DNA of 7,562 bases from contig JANYCM010000114.1 in the NCBI GenBank assembly GCA_025360285.1, forward strand, positions 1 through 7,562, written 5' to 3'. The DNA comes from Sphingomonadales bacterium (GTDB lineage: Bacteria; Pseudomonadota; Alphaproteobacteria; Sphingomonadales; Sphingomonadaceae). The position numbers were made by a program, and so were the translations under genes. A model generated the notes under the pieces. The model worked only from the letters and a program-made list of their open reading frames with translations. It searched no databases and had not been told where the DNA came from. Numbering within the stretch: the stretch's first letter is position 1; each line of letters opens with the position of its first letter. Of the stretch, positions 1-6,290 are shown piece after piece.

Positions 1-1157
1 TGTCGAGCCTGATCCTGTGGGGGCCGCCGGGCACGGGGAAGACCAGTATCGCGCGACTGCTCGCCGAGGCCGTGGGCTTGCGCTTTGTCGGCATTTCGGC
101 GGTATTTTCGGGCGTCGCCGAATTGAAGAAGCTGTTTGCCGAGGCGCGCGATGCGGCGCGGGCCGGACGCAAGACGCTGTTGTTCGTCGATGAAATCCAC
201 CGCTTCAATCGTGCCCAGCAGGATGGTTTCCTGGGCGTTGTCGAGGCTGGCACGGTAACGCTGGTCGGTGCCACAACGGAAAACCCCAGCTTTGAATTGA
301 ACGCCGCTATCCTCAGCCGGGCGCAGGTGCTGATCGTGCGGCGGCTCGATGAGGCGGCGCTGGCCGAACTGCTGGCCCGCGCCGAAGCCAGTGAAGGCCG
401 GCCGCTGCCGCTGACTGCCGACGCCCGCGCGGCGCTGGTCGCCTCGGCCGATGGCGATGGGCGGTTCCTGCTCAACCAGGTGGAATCGCTGTTCGCGGTG
501 GCGCTGGCTGACCCGCTCGATCCGGCCGGGCTGGCGGCGCTGCTGCATCGGCGGATGCCGGTTTATGACAAGGATCGGGAAGGGCATTACGGGCTGATTT
601 CGGCGCTGCACAAGGCGCTGCGCGGTTCGGACCCCGATGCGGCGCTCTACTATCTCGAACGCATGCTGACGGCCGGAGAGGAGCCGCTTTACCTGCTGCG
701 CCGCATGGTGCGCTTTGCCAGTGAAGATATCGGGCTGGCCGATTCGAACGCGCTGGCCGTGTGCCTGGCCGCCAAGGATGCCTATGACTTTTTGGGCAGT
801 CCGGAAGGCGAACTGGCGATCGTCCACGCCTGCCTCTATCTGGCCACGGCGCCCAAATCCAATGCCGCCTATGTTGCCGAAAAGGCAGCGAAAAAGGCTG
901 CCATTGCCACCGGCTCGCTCAACCCGCCGGCGCATATACTCAATGCCCCGACACGGCTGATGAAGGATCTGGGTTATGGCAAGGGCTATGCCTATGATCA
1001 TGATGCCGAGGATGGTTTTTCAGGCGCCGACTATTGGCCCGACGGCATGGCGGCCGAAACTTTCTACCGGCCCAGCCCGCGCGGCACGGAAGCGCGAATC
1101 GGCGAGCGCCTGGCCGAATGGGCACGGCGGCGGGCGGCAAAGCGCGGCGGGGCATGA
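1..1157 (+). CDS. rarA: Replication-associated recombination protein A (RarA/MgsA AAA+ ATPase), 5' end missing
   Basis: This is the clamp-loader-like AAA+ ATPase of the RarA/MgsA/WRNIP1 family, which acts at stalled or gapped replication forks. The frame is open from base 3 to the TGA at 1155-1157 (384 residues visible). An in-frame GTG at 72 is internal, because the Walker A motif GPPGTGKT (visible residues 7-14) lies upstream of it. Walker B is LLFVDEIH (about 58-65). Sensor 1 is GATTENPSF (about 90-98), followed by the SRAQV arginine-finger region (about 105-109). The C-terminal MgsA oligomerisation region is recognisable from YDKDREGHYG through the ALYYLERMLTAGEEP segment. E. coli RarA has about 447 residues, so roughly 50-60 N-terminal residues lie outside the window. 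The stop overlaps the next start (ATGA). The family call is very secure; the start cannot be seen. Confidence 0.96.
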   Translation, partial: SSLILWGPPGTGKTSIARLLAEAVGLRFVGISAVFSGVAELKKLFAEARDAARAGRKTLLFVDEIHRFNRAQQDGFLGVVEAGTVTLVGATTENPSFELNAAILSRAQVLIVRRLDEAALAELLARAEASEGRPLPLTADARAALVASADGDGRFLLNQVESLFAVALADPLDPAGLAALLHRRMPVYDKDREGHYGLISALHKALRGSDPDAALYYLERMLTAGEEPLYLLRRMVRFASEDIGLADSNALAVCLAAKDAYDFLGSPEGELAIVHACLYLATAPKSNAAYVAEKAAKKAAIATGSLNPPAHILNAPTRLMKDLGYGKGYAYDHDAEDGFSGADYWPDGMAAETFYRPSPRGTEARIGERLAEWARRRAAKRGGA

Positions 1158-1483
1158 CCTGGGATGATGTGCTTGCGATCGCGCTGGCGCTGCCCGGCGC
1201 CGGGCGCGGGACCAGCTATGGCCGTGACGCCATGCTGGTGCGCGGCAAGATGTTCGTCGTCACCGGCAATGGCGATGACCATTTCGTGCTCCGCGCGACG
1301 CTCGACGAGATCGAGACGCTGATCGAAACCGATCCGGGCTGCTTTTACCAGACGCCGCACTATGTCGGCTGGCCGGCGGTGCTGGTGCGCTATGCGACCG
1401 CCGATCCGGGACGAATCGCCGTGCTGGTCGAACGTGCCTGGGCCAGGCGCGCTTCGAAAGCGCAGCTGAAGGCGCGAGGGTGA
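1154..1483 (+). CDS. MmcQ/YjbR family protein (double-wing DNA-binding fold)
   Basis: A small protein of 109 residues matching the YjbR/MmcQ (CyaY-like fold) family, whose members are thought to bind DNA but have no settled cellular role. Family landmarks are LPGAGRGTSYGRDAMLVRGK at residues 13-32 (family pattern LPG...T.YG...F.V.GK.F), an aromatic segment CFYQTPHYVGWPAVLVRY at 63-80, and the C-terminal helix RAWARRASKAQLKA. The frame is also open upstream, from 1034, but that part lies inside rarA. The ATG at 1154 forms an ATGA overlap with the rarA stop and gives the normal family length, so I chose it. No strong Shine-Dalgarno precedes it, which fits translational coupling to rarA. The family is fairly secure; the function is unknown. 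Confidence 0.87.
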   Translation: MTWDDVLAIALALPGAGRGTSYGRDAMLVRGKMFVVTGNGDDHFVLRATLDEIETLIETDPGCFYQTPHYVGWPAVLVRYATADPGRIAVLVERAWARRASKAQLKARG

Positions 1484-2295
1484 GGTTCACCCGCTTCGTC
1501 GGTATCGACTGGTCGGGGGCGGTGGGCAGCCGGCACCCATCAGTTCAGGTGGCGATGTGCGAAGCGGGCCGCGAAGCGCCTCAACTGGTCCTGCCCGCCA
1601 GTGGCGTCTGGTCTCGCGCGGGCGTTCTCGATTGGCTGGGCGGGCTGTCGGGCGATGTGCTGGTCAGCATGGATGCGGGCTTTGGATTCGCCGCGGTTTC
1701 GCCCTTTGTAATGCCGGCGCGCGATTTGTGGGCGGAAATCGACACCATCGCCGCCGGCGATATTGATCTAGGGGGCCACAGCTATATCGCCCATCGCCGT
1801 GATGCGTTCTGGCTGGGTGCCGCCGATGGCCCGCGGCATTTGCGGGCGCATCTGCGCGTGACCGAACAGGTTTATGCCGCGTCCCGCCTTGGCACCCCCA
1901 CATCAAATTTCGTGCTGCTGGGGGCTTCACAGGTCGGCAAGGCATCGCTGTCAGCGATGCGGCTGCTCCACCGCCTCGGCTGGCCTGTCTGGCCCTTTGA
2001 TCCGCTGCCGGTCGCGGGTCCGGTCATTCTGGAAATCTACGCCCAGGCCTTCGCGCGCATGGCCGGCTTTCGCGGCAAGTTGCGCGATCGCGTCAGCCTT
2101 GACGGGGCACTGGCGCATTTCGGAAGTGACGCGATGCCGTCGGAGTTCGCGAACCATTTCCCCGACCATGTCGGCGATGCGCTGGTCACCTCCGCCGGGC
2201 TGCGCGCCATTGCCGCGGAACCGCGCTGGTGGGCACCAGTCGCGTTGACCAACGCGATCGCCTGCACCGAGGGTTGGACCTTCGGCGTGGCGTAA
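1480..2295 (+). CDS. DUF429-like protein, predicted RNase H-like fold
   Basis: An uncharacterised protein of 271 residues. It opens with FVGIDWSGA (residues 6-14), a typical first strand of an RNase H/actin-like fold with an acidic residue (D10). A second strand with an acid follows, VLVSMDAGFGF (D65). Then come LEIYAQAFARMAGFRGK (E185), which recalls the E-x-[YH]-P..F..L.G segment of DUF429 proteins, and DHVGDALVTSAGLRAIA (D229, D233), like their late D-x-x-D-A-L-x-A-x-x-A helix. The spacing of D10, D65, E185 and D229/D233 would suit a two-metal site, so nuclease or nucleotide-binding activity is possible but unproven. The GTG start at 1480 overlaps the previous stop (GTGA), with GAAGG at 1468-1472 as a plausible ribosome binding site. 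It is probably co-translated with the YjbR-like gene. The coding call is strong; the DUF429 link is from motif memory only. Confidence 0.85.
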   Translation: MRFTRFVGIDWSGAVGSRHPSVQVAMCEAGREAPQLVLPASGVWSRAGVLDWLGGLSGDVLVSMDAGFGFAAVSPFVMPARDLWAEIDTIAAGDIDLGGHSYIAHRRDAFWLGAADGPRHLRAHLRVTEQVYAASRLGTPTSNFVLLGASQVGKASLSAMRLLHRLGWPVWPFDPLPVAGPVILEIYAQAFARMAGFRGKLRDRVSLDGALAHFGSDAMPSEFANHFPDHVGDALVTSAGLRAIAAEPRWWAPVALTNAIACTEGWTFGVA

Positions 2296-2296
2296 T

Positions 2297-2329
2297 CGCG
2301 GCTCGATTGGCGTATTGTCGCCAGCCGCG
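2297..2329 (+). promoter_or_regulatory. Two-tier hairpin between the DUF429-like gene and crcB
   Basis: An outer 7-bp perfect stem (CGCGGCT 2297-2303 with AGCCGCG 2323-2329) encloses a 5-base bulge and an inner 4-bp stem (GGCG 2309-2312 with CGCC 2319-2322) with loop TATTGT. It ends three bases before the crcB Shine-Dalgarno sequence, so it could affect crcB translation or end some transcripts from upstream. There is no T tract after it, so it is not a classic intrinsic terminator. It lacks the AUG-containing loop and second stem of the fluoride riboswitch. Confidence 0.4.
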
Positions 2330-2331
2330 CT

Positions 2332-2338
2332 AAGGAGG
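2332..2338 (+). promoter_or_regulatory. Strong Shine-Dalgarno sequence of crcB
   Basis: AAGGAGG lies four bases before the GTG at 2343. It is the best ribosome binding site in the window. It fixes the crcB start and suggests crcB is translated independently of the coupled genes upstream. Confidence 0.75.
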
Positions 2339-2342
2339 CCCC

Positions 2343-2726
2343 GTGCTGCTGTCTTCCGTGCCCCCGCTCGTCCTGGTTGCCTTTGGTGGCGGCATTGGTG
2401 CCATGCTCCGCTACCTCGTCGGGCAATGGGCGCTGACCAATCTTGGCCCCGGCCTGCCGTTCGGCACCTGGGCGGTCAACATCATCGGCGGCTTTGCCAT
2501 GGGGCTGCTGGCCGGCTGGCTGGCGCGTATGGATGGCAGCAATGATCTGCGGCTGTTGCTCGGCGTCGGCGTGCTGGGCGGCTTCACCACATTTTCCGCC
2601 TTCAGTCTGGAATTGTTCAACATGATCACCCGCGGCGAAATCGGCCTGGCGGCGGCTTATGCGGTATCCTCGGTCGCCGGCAGCGTTGTCGCGGTCTTCA
2701 CCGGCGTCTGGCTGGCGCGCGCCTGA
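2343..2726 (+). CDS. crcB: Fluoride ion channel CrcB (Fluc)
   Basis: A small inner-membrane fluoride channel that works as an antiparallel dimer and exports toxic fluoride. The 127-residue length is normal. Four hydrophobic segments are visible at about residues 7-28, 40-61, 70-92 and 101-124. Family signatures are GGGIGAMLRY (15-24), GTWAVNIIGG (41-50, including N46 of the conserved VN..G) and GGFTTFSAFSLE (79-90), which holds the TTFS turn and the phenylalanines lining the pore. The start is GTG with a strong Shine-Dalgarno sequence four bases upstream. The TGA stop overlaps the next ATG (TGATG). From memory, crcB next to an RluA-type synthase and near rarA is a common sphingomonad arrangement. 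I found no fluoride riboswitch upstream. Confidence 0.96.
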   Translation: MLLSSVPPLVLVAFGGGIGAMLRYLVGQWALTNLGPGLPFGTWAVNIIGGFAMGLLAGWLARMDGSNDLRLLLGVGVLGGFTTFSAFSLELFNMITRGEIGLAAAYAVSSVAGSVVAVFTGVWLARA

Positions 2727-3796
2727 TGCCGAGCGCCATCATCAGTGACGATGACGACGGTATCCGGCTCGATCGCTGGTTCCAGCGCCATGCGCCCGAT
2801 ACCAGCTTCAACATCGTGTCGCGCTGGGCGCGCACCGGTGCCGTGCGACTGAACGGCGCCAAGGCGGCGCCGGGCGATCGCATCGCCGCCGGGCAGACAT
2901 TGAGCTTTCCCGACTCCCTGCCGGAACCGACGCCGACGACTCGCGCCCGCCCGGAGGTGATCGAGCGCGAACCGCTGAGCGACGCGCAGATCGATTATGT
3001 ACGCGGCATGATCATCCACAAGGATCAACATGCCATCGTCATAGCCAAGCCGCCGGGCCTCGCCACCCAGGGCGGCACCGGCATCACCACCCATGTCGAT
3101 GGCCTGCTCGACGCGCTGACGTTCGAGATGACCAGCCGGCCCAAGCTGGTGCATCGGCTCGACAAGGACACGTCGGGCGTGCTGCTGCTGGCGCGCACCG
3201 CGCGGGCCGCCGCCTTCTTTGCCAAGGCCTTTGCCGGGCGCGATGCCCGCAAGACCTATTGGGCGCTGACCATCGGCGTGCCCAAGATCGAAGCCGGTGA
3301 GATCGATGCGCCGCTGGCCAAGCAGCCGGGCACCGGCGGCGAGAAAATGCATGTCGATACCGAAGCGGGGTTGAAGTCCAAGACGCGTTATCGCGTCATC
3401 GATCGCGCCGCCGGCCGCGCCGCCTGGGTGGAATTTCAACCGCTTACCGGACGCACCCATCAAATTCGCGTCCATGCCGCCGCCATCGGCCATGCCATTG
3501 TCGGCGATGCCAAATATGGCGGCAAGGAAGCCTTTCTGACCGGCGGGATCAGCCGCAAGCTGCACCTGCACGCCCGCCGCCTGGTCATCGATCTGCCCGA
3601 TGGCGGCAAACTCGATATCAGTGCCGAACCGCCGGCGCATATCGCCGAAAGCTTCACCATGCTGGGCTTTGATCCGGCCTTGGGGGCACCGCTGGTCGAG
3701 GTGCCCTTGTCGGCGACACCCAAGCCGAAATCGCGTCGCCTGTCCTCGGCGACGAGCGGCAACCGGCGCGGAGAGCGACGCTCGCGGGGTAGCTAA
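2726..3796 (+). CDS. RluA/RluC-family 23S rRNA pseudouridine synthase
   Basis: Converts specific uridines of ribosomal RNA to pseudouridine. The 356-residue protein has an N-terminal S4 RNA-binding domain (about residues 10-65, with LDRWFQRHAP and VRLNGAKAAPGD) and the RluA catalytic domain (about 95-300). The catalytic motif HRLDKDTSGVLLLAR begins at residue 143, with the nucleophilic aspartate at D146. The conserved KTYWAL (176-181) and GRTHQIRVHAAAIGH (242-256) segments are present. An S4 domain plus this length fits RluC (sites 955/2504/2580 in E. coli) better than RluA, but the target cannot be fixed from sequence alone. The start overlaps the crcB stop and has no clear ribosome binding site, which suggests coupling. 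The last 25 or so residues are a basic, Ser/Arg-rich tail. The TAA stop overlaps the stop of the convergent ligase gene. Confidence 0.94.
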   Translation: MPSAIISDDDDGIRLDRWFQRHAPDTSFNIVSRWARTGAVRLNGAKAAPGDRIAAGQTLSFPDSLPEPTPTTRARPEVIEREPLSDAQIDYVRGMIIHKDQHAIVIAKPPGLATQGGTGITTHVDGLLDALTFEMTSRPKLVHRLDKDTSGVLLLARTARAAAFFAKAFAGRDARKTYWALTIGVPKIEAGEIDAPLAKQPGTGGEKMHVDTEAGLKSKTRYRVIDRAAGRAAWVEFQPLTGRTHQIRVHAAAIGHAIVGDAKYGGKEAFLTGGISRKLHLHARRLVIDLPDGGKLDISAEPPAHIAESFTMLGFDPALGAPLVEVPLSATPKPKSRRLSSATSGNRRGERRSRGS

Positions 3797-5364
3797 GTCG
3801 CTTGTTTCAAAAGCGTTTCGATCGTGTCGGCCTCATGCGCAGGTTTGTCGGTGCGGATGCGGGCAATGCGGGGAAAACGCATGGCGAGGCCGGATTTGTG
3901 GCGTTTCGAGACGTGGATCGAATCAAAGGCGACTTCCAGCACCAGTGATTTTTCCACCTCGCGCACCGGGCCGAAGCGGCCGGTGGTATGCGCCCGCACC
4001 CATTTGTCGAGAAACGCCAGTTCGGCATCGGTGAAGCCCGAATAGGCCTTGCCGACCGGCAGCAAGTCCCCCGCCGGCGACCAGCAACCAAAGGTGTAGT
4101 CGCTGTAAAAGCTCGATCTTTTGCCATGGCCGCGCTGGGCGTACATCATCACGCAATCGGCGGTCAGCGCCTGGCGTTTCCATTTGTACCACAGGCCGGT
4201 GCGGCGCCCGGCGACATAGGGGCTGTCGCGGCGCTTGAGCATCAGGCCCTCGATGGCGGCATCGCGGGCACCATCGCGCAGGGCCTGAAGCGCCGCGAAA
4301 TCAGCGGCTTCAACCAGCGATGACAGGTCGAAGCGCGCCGGGTCGAGCGCCGGCATCAGCGCTTCGAGGCGGGCGCGCCGTTCTGACCAGGGCAGGGCGC
4401 GCAGGTCGTCGCCGGCGATGGACAGCGCATCGTAGAGCCGCACAAATGCCGGATATTCGGCCTGCAATTTTGCCAGCGGGGCCTTGCGGCCGAGGCGTTG
4501 CTGCAGGGCGTTGAAACTCGCCGCCTCGCCGCCCTGGGCGGTGCCGCGCACCAGCAGTTCGCCGTCGAGCGTGGCATGGGCGGCAAAGGCTGCTGCGACA
4601 TCGGGAAAGCTGGCGGTGATATCGTCGCCGGTGCGGCTGAACAGCCGGGTCTGGCCAGCGACATGAACCAGTTGCAGCCGGATGCCATCCCATTTCCATT
4701 CCGCGGCAAAGTCTTTCAGATCAAGGGTTTCCTCCTCCAGCGGATGCGCGAGCATGAAGGGCCGGAACACCGGCACATCGCTTTGGGTCGGCATGGCGGC
4801 CCGGCCTTCGCCCCAGGCAAACAGCGGCGCATAGGGTGCCGTCAGGCCGTGCCAGACTTCCTCGATGGCCTCGACATCGAGCCCAAAGGCCTGGGCCAGT
4901 CCGGTCTTGGCGAGCCGTGCCGAGACGCCGATGCGCAGTGCACCGGTCGCCAGCTTGATTAGGGCGTAGCGGCCCTGCGGATCAAGGCTGTCGAGCAGGG
5001 CGCTGACCACCGCCGGCGCGGCACTGCGCGGCAGATCGGTCAGTTGCCGGACAATCGAGTCGAGGCTGGGCGACGCCAAGCGCGCGCCGGGCGGATCGGG
5101 CCAGAGTAGCGAGACGGTTTCGGCAAGATCACCCACGAAATCATGGCTCATGGCGAACAACACCGGATCGGTGCGCGCGGTGATCAGGTCGCGGATCAGC
5201 TTGGGCTGCACCGCCTTCAGGTTCAGCCCGCCAGTGAGCGCCGCCAGGGCCCAACCGCGATCGGGATCGGGTACGGCGCGCATGTAGGCCGCGATCAACG
5301 CCAGCTTGGCATGGCGCGACTGGGTGTAGAGCAGCGCATCGAGCAGGGCGGCAAATTCTTGCAT
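3793..5364 (-). CDS. ATP-dependent DNA ligase (bacterial cisplatin-resistance type)
   Basis: Seals DNA nicks through an enzyme-AMP intermediate. Numbering from the ATG at 5364 (523 residues), an N-terminal DNA-binding ligase domain fills about 1-190, with the family-typical PDPDRGWALAALTGGL (33-48) and VGDLAETVSLLWP (77-89). The adenylation domain follows: motif I EWKWDGIR (K224 receives AMP), FSRTGDD (about 242-248), motif III LDGELLV (E269), motif IV EGLMLK (372-377) and motif V WYKWKR (392-397). The OB domain ends with motif VI, RFPRIARIRTDK. All catalytic motifs are intact. The frame stays open to an ATG at 5433, but that would overlap the palindrome at 5410-5436, and relatives begin near M-x-x-F-A-A-L-L, so 5364 or 5376 is likelier. 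In other alphaproteobacteria this ligase sits with a metallo-beta-lactamase-fold exonuclease and a helicase; none is seen here. Confidence 0.93.
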   Translation of the reverse strand: MQEFAALLDALLYTQSRHAKLALIAAYMRAVPDPDRGWALAALTGGLNLKAVQPKLIRDLITARTDPVLFAMSHDFVGDLAETVSLLWPDPPGARLASPSLDSIVRQLTDLPRSAAPAVVSALLDSLDPQGRYALIKLATGALRIGVSARLAKTGLAQAFGLDVEAIEEVWHGLTAPYAPLFAWGEGRAAMPTQSDVPVFRPFMLAHPLEEETLDLKDFAAEWKWDGIRLQLVHVAGQTRLFSRTGDDITASFPDVAAAFAAHATLDGELLVRGTAQGGEAASFNALQQRLGRKAPLAKLQAEYPAFVRLYDALSIAGDDLRALPWSERRARLEALMPALDPARFDLSSLVEAADFAALQALRDGARDAAIEGLMLKRRDSPYVAGRRTGLWYKWKRQALTADCVMMYAQRGHGKRSSFYSDYTFGCWSPAGDLLPVGKAYSGFTDAELAFLDKWVRAHTTGRFGPVREVEKSLVLEVAFDSIHVSKRHKSGLAMRFPRIARIRTDKPAHEADTIETLLKQAT

Positions 5365-5409
5365 GTCCAAGGACATAGCATGTGATCCGGCCCGCGGAAA
5401 CGCAGCGCC

Positions 5410-5436
5410 ATTTTGCATAGCGTCACTACGCAAAAT
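5410..5436. promoter_or_regulatory. 27-bp imperfect palindrome, candidate MerR operator in the divergent promoter region
   Basis: Two 13-base arms flank a single central T at 5423: ATTTTGCATAGCG (5410-5422) and CACTACGCAAAAT (5424-5436). Eleven of 13 positions pair, with the outer seven perfect (ATTTTGC/GCAAAAT). It stands out as AT-rich within GC-rich DNA and lies between the divergent ligase and MerR-regulator starts. A weak rightward promoter fits around it: TTGCAT (5413-5418), a 19-base spacer, then TGCTAT (5438-5443). Long 19-20-base spacers are typical of MerR-controlled promoters. The palindrome is seen directly; the operator role is inference. Confidence 0.6.
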
Positions 5437-5478
5437 CTGCTATCCGCCGCGCAACTGCTGGGGAGTGCCGGGCCGACA

Positions 5479-6189
5479 ATGCGGATGCGTGATCTGGAAA
5501 AGGCCAGCGGTGTCGGGCGGGAAACCATCCGCTATTATATCCGCGAGGGCCTGCTGCCGGAGCCGGACCGGGCCAGCCGCAATTCGGCGTCCTACAATGA
5601 CGATCATGTCGCCCGGTTGAAGGCGATCAAGCGCTTGCAGGAGGAACGTTTCCTGCCGCTGGCGGTGATCCGTTCGCTGCTCGATGCCGATGACGGCGAA
5701 CGCTGGCTGGCGCCGGCGGCGTTTCCGATGCTCGATGCGCTGCTGGCGGCGCGACTAGATCCCGCGGGGGACAGTGGCCGCGCTAAAGTGCCGGTTACTG
5801 ATCTCCTGCAACGCCTTGATATCCAGGGCTTTGAAGTCGCCGAACACGCCGCCACCGGCATGATTTCGATCAGCGATGATGGCCTGATGTCGGCGCGCGA
5901 TGCGGCCATTCTCGGATCGATCAAGGAATTGGCCGACATCGGTTTCACCGCCGATCTTGGTTTTACCGGCGAACAGATGCGGTTTTACCTCGATTTTGTC
6001 GAATGGGTGACGGCGCAGGAAATGCGGCTGTTCTTTGAACATACCGCCGGCCAAGTCGGCGAGGCGCGGGCGCTGGACATGGCCGAGCGCGGTGTCGCCA
6101 TCATCAATGAATTGCTCTCACAGCTGCGGACGCGGGCGCTTTTGCGCAAGCTGGCGGAACGCCGCCGGGTAGCAAATGATAATGTTTAG
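5479..6189 (+). CDS. MerR-family transcriptional regulator
   Basis: A DNA-binding regulator, 236 residues from the ATG at 5479. The MerR winged helix-turn-helix is clear at the N-terminus: RMRDLEKASGVGRETIRYY (2-20), then IREGLLPEPDR (21-31) and the SASYNDDHVARLKAIKRLQE region (36-55). The rest is helical. Residues about 106-156, including ISDDGLMSARDAAILGSIKE, recall a second degenerate MerR-like module, followed by a helical tail. There is no cysteine anywhere, so a metal- or redox-sensing cysteine mechanism is unlikely and the effector is unknown. A longer frame from TTG at 5413 would run through the palindrome and add residues not typical of MerR, so I prefer 5479; GGGGAG at 5460-5465 is a rather distant ribosome binding site. 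The gene is divergent from the DNA ligase and may control it and itself. Confidence 0.9.
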   Translation: MRMRDLEKASGVGRETIRYYIREGLLPEPDRASRNSASYNDDHVARLKAIKRLQEERFLPLAVIRSLLDADDGERWLAPAAFPMLDALLAARLDPAGDSGRAKVPVTDLLQRLDIQGFEVAEHAATGMISISDDGLMSARDAAILGSIKELADIGFTADLGFTGEQMRFYLDFVEWVTAQEMRLFFEHTAGQVGEARALDMAERGVAIINELLSQLRTRALLRKLAERRRVANDNV

Positions 6190-6250
6190 AGTTTCTTGCG
6201 GTGCCGCTTTGCTGCAAGCAAAAAGTATAGGCTAGCCGGGGAGGGCTGGA

Positions 6251-6280
6251 GCCCGCTTGTCGCCACGGCGGCAAGCGGGC
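6251..6280. terminator. Strong hairpin in the convergent spacer, possible shared terminator
   Basis: A perfect 9-bp inverted repeat, GCCCGCTTG (6251-6259) with CAAGCGGGC (6272-6280), extends inward through a G-T pair and three more pairs to a CACG loop (6264-6267). It lies between the MerR-regulator stop (6189) and the convergent stop at 6291, so it could end transcripts from both sides. Neither strand has a T tract directly after it, so intrinsic termination is not assured; it may instead protect 3' ends. Confidence 0.5.
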
Positions 6281-6290
6281 AGCTTCCCCG

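Noticed and set aside
72..1157. GTG at 72 as the rarA start
   Set aside because: The Walker A motif needed for ATP binding is upstream in the same open frame, so this GTG is internal and the gene is cut by the window edge.
1192..1205. Perfect 14-bp palindrome GCCCGGCGCCGGGC
   Set aside because: It lies within the coding sequence for the conserved LPGAG motif of the YjbR-like gene and is easily explained by GC-rich codon use.
2296..2342. Fluoride riboswitch upstream of crcB
   Set aside because: A GGCG...CGCC stem is present, but the AUG-containing loop, the second stem and the pseudoknot partner are missing, and the 47-base gap is short for the motif.
2657..3640. Long open frame on the minus strand (327 codons)
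   Set aside because: It lies opposite the clearly conserved pseudouridine synthase, has no recognisable motif, and is rich in Gly/Ala/Arg as expected for a shadow frame in GC-rich DNA.
4498..4962. Plus-strand open frame of 154 codons inside the ligase gene
   Set aside because: It is antisense to conserved ligase motifs, has shadow-like composition and no family resemblance.
6195..6218. Hairpin CTTGC/GCAAG just after the regulator stop as a terminator
   Set aside because: The stem is only five pairs with a 14-base loop and is followed by an A run, not a T run, on the plus strand.
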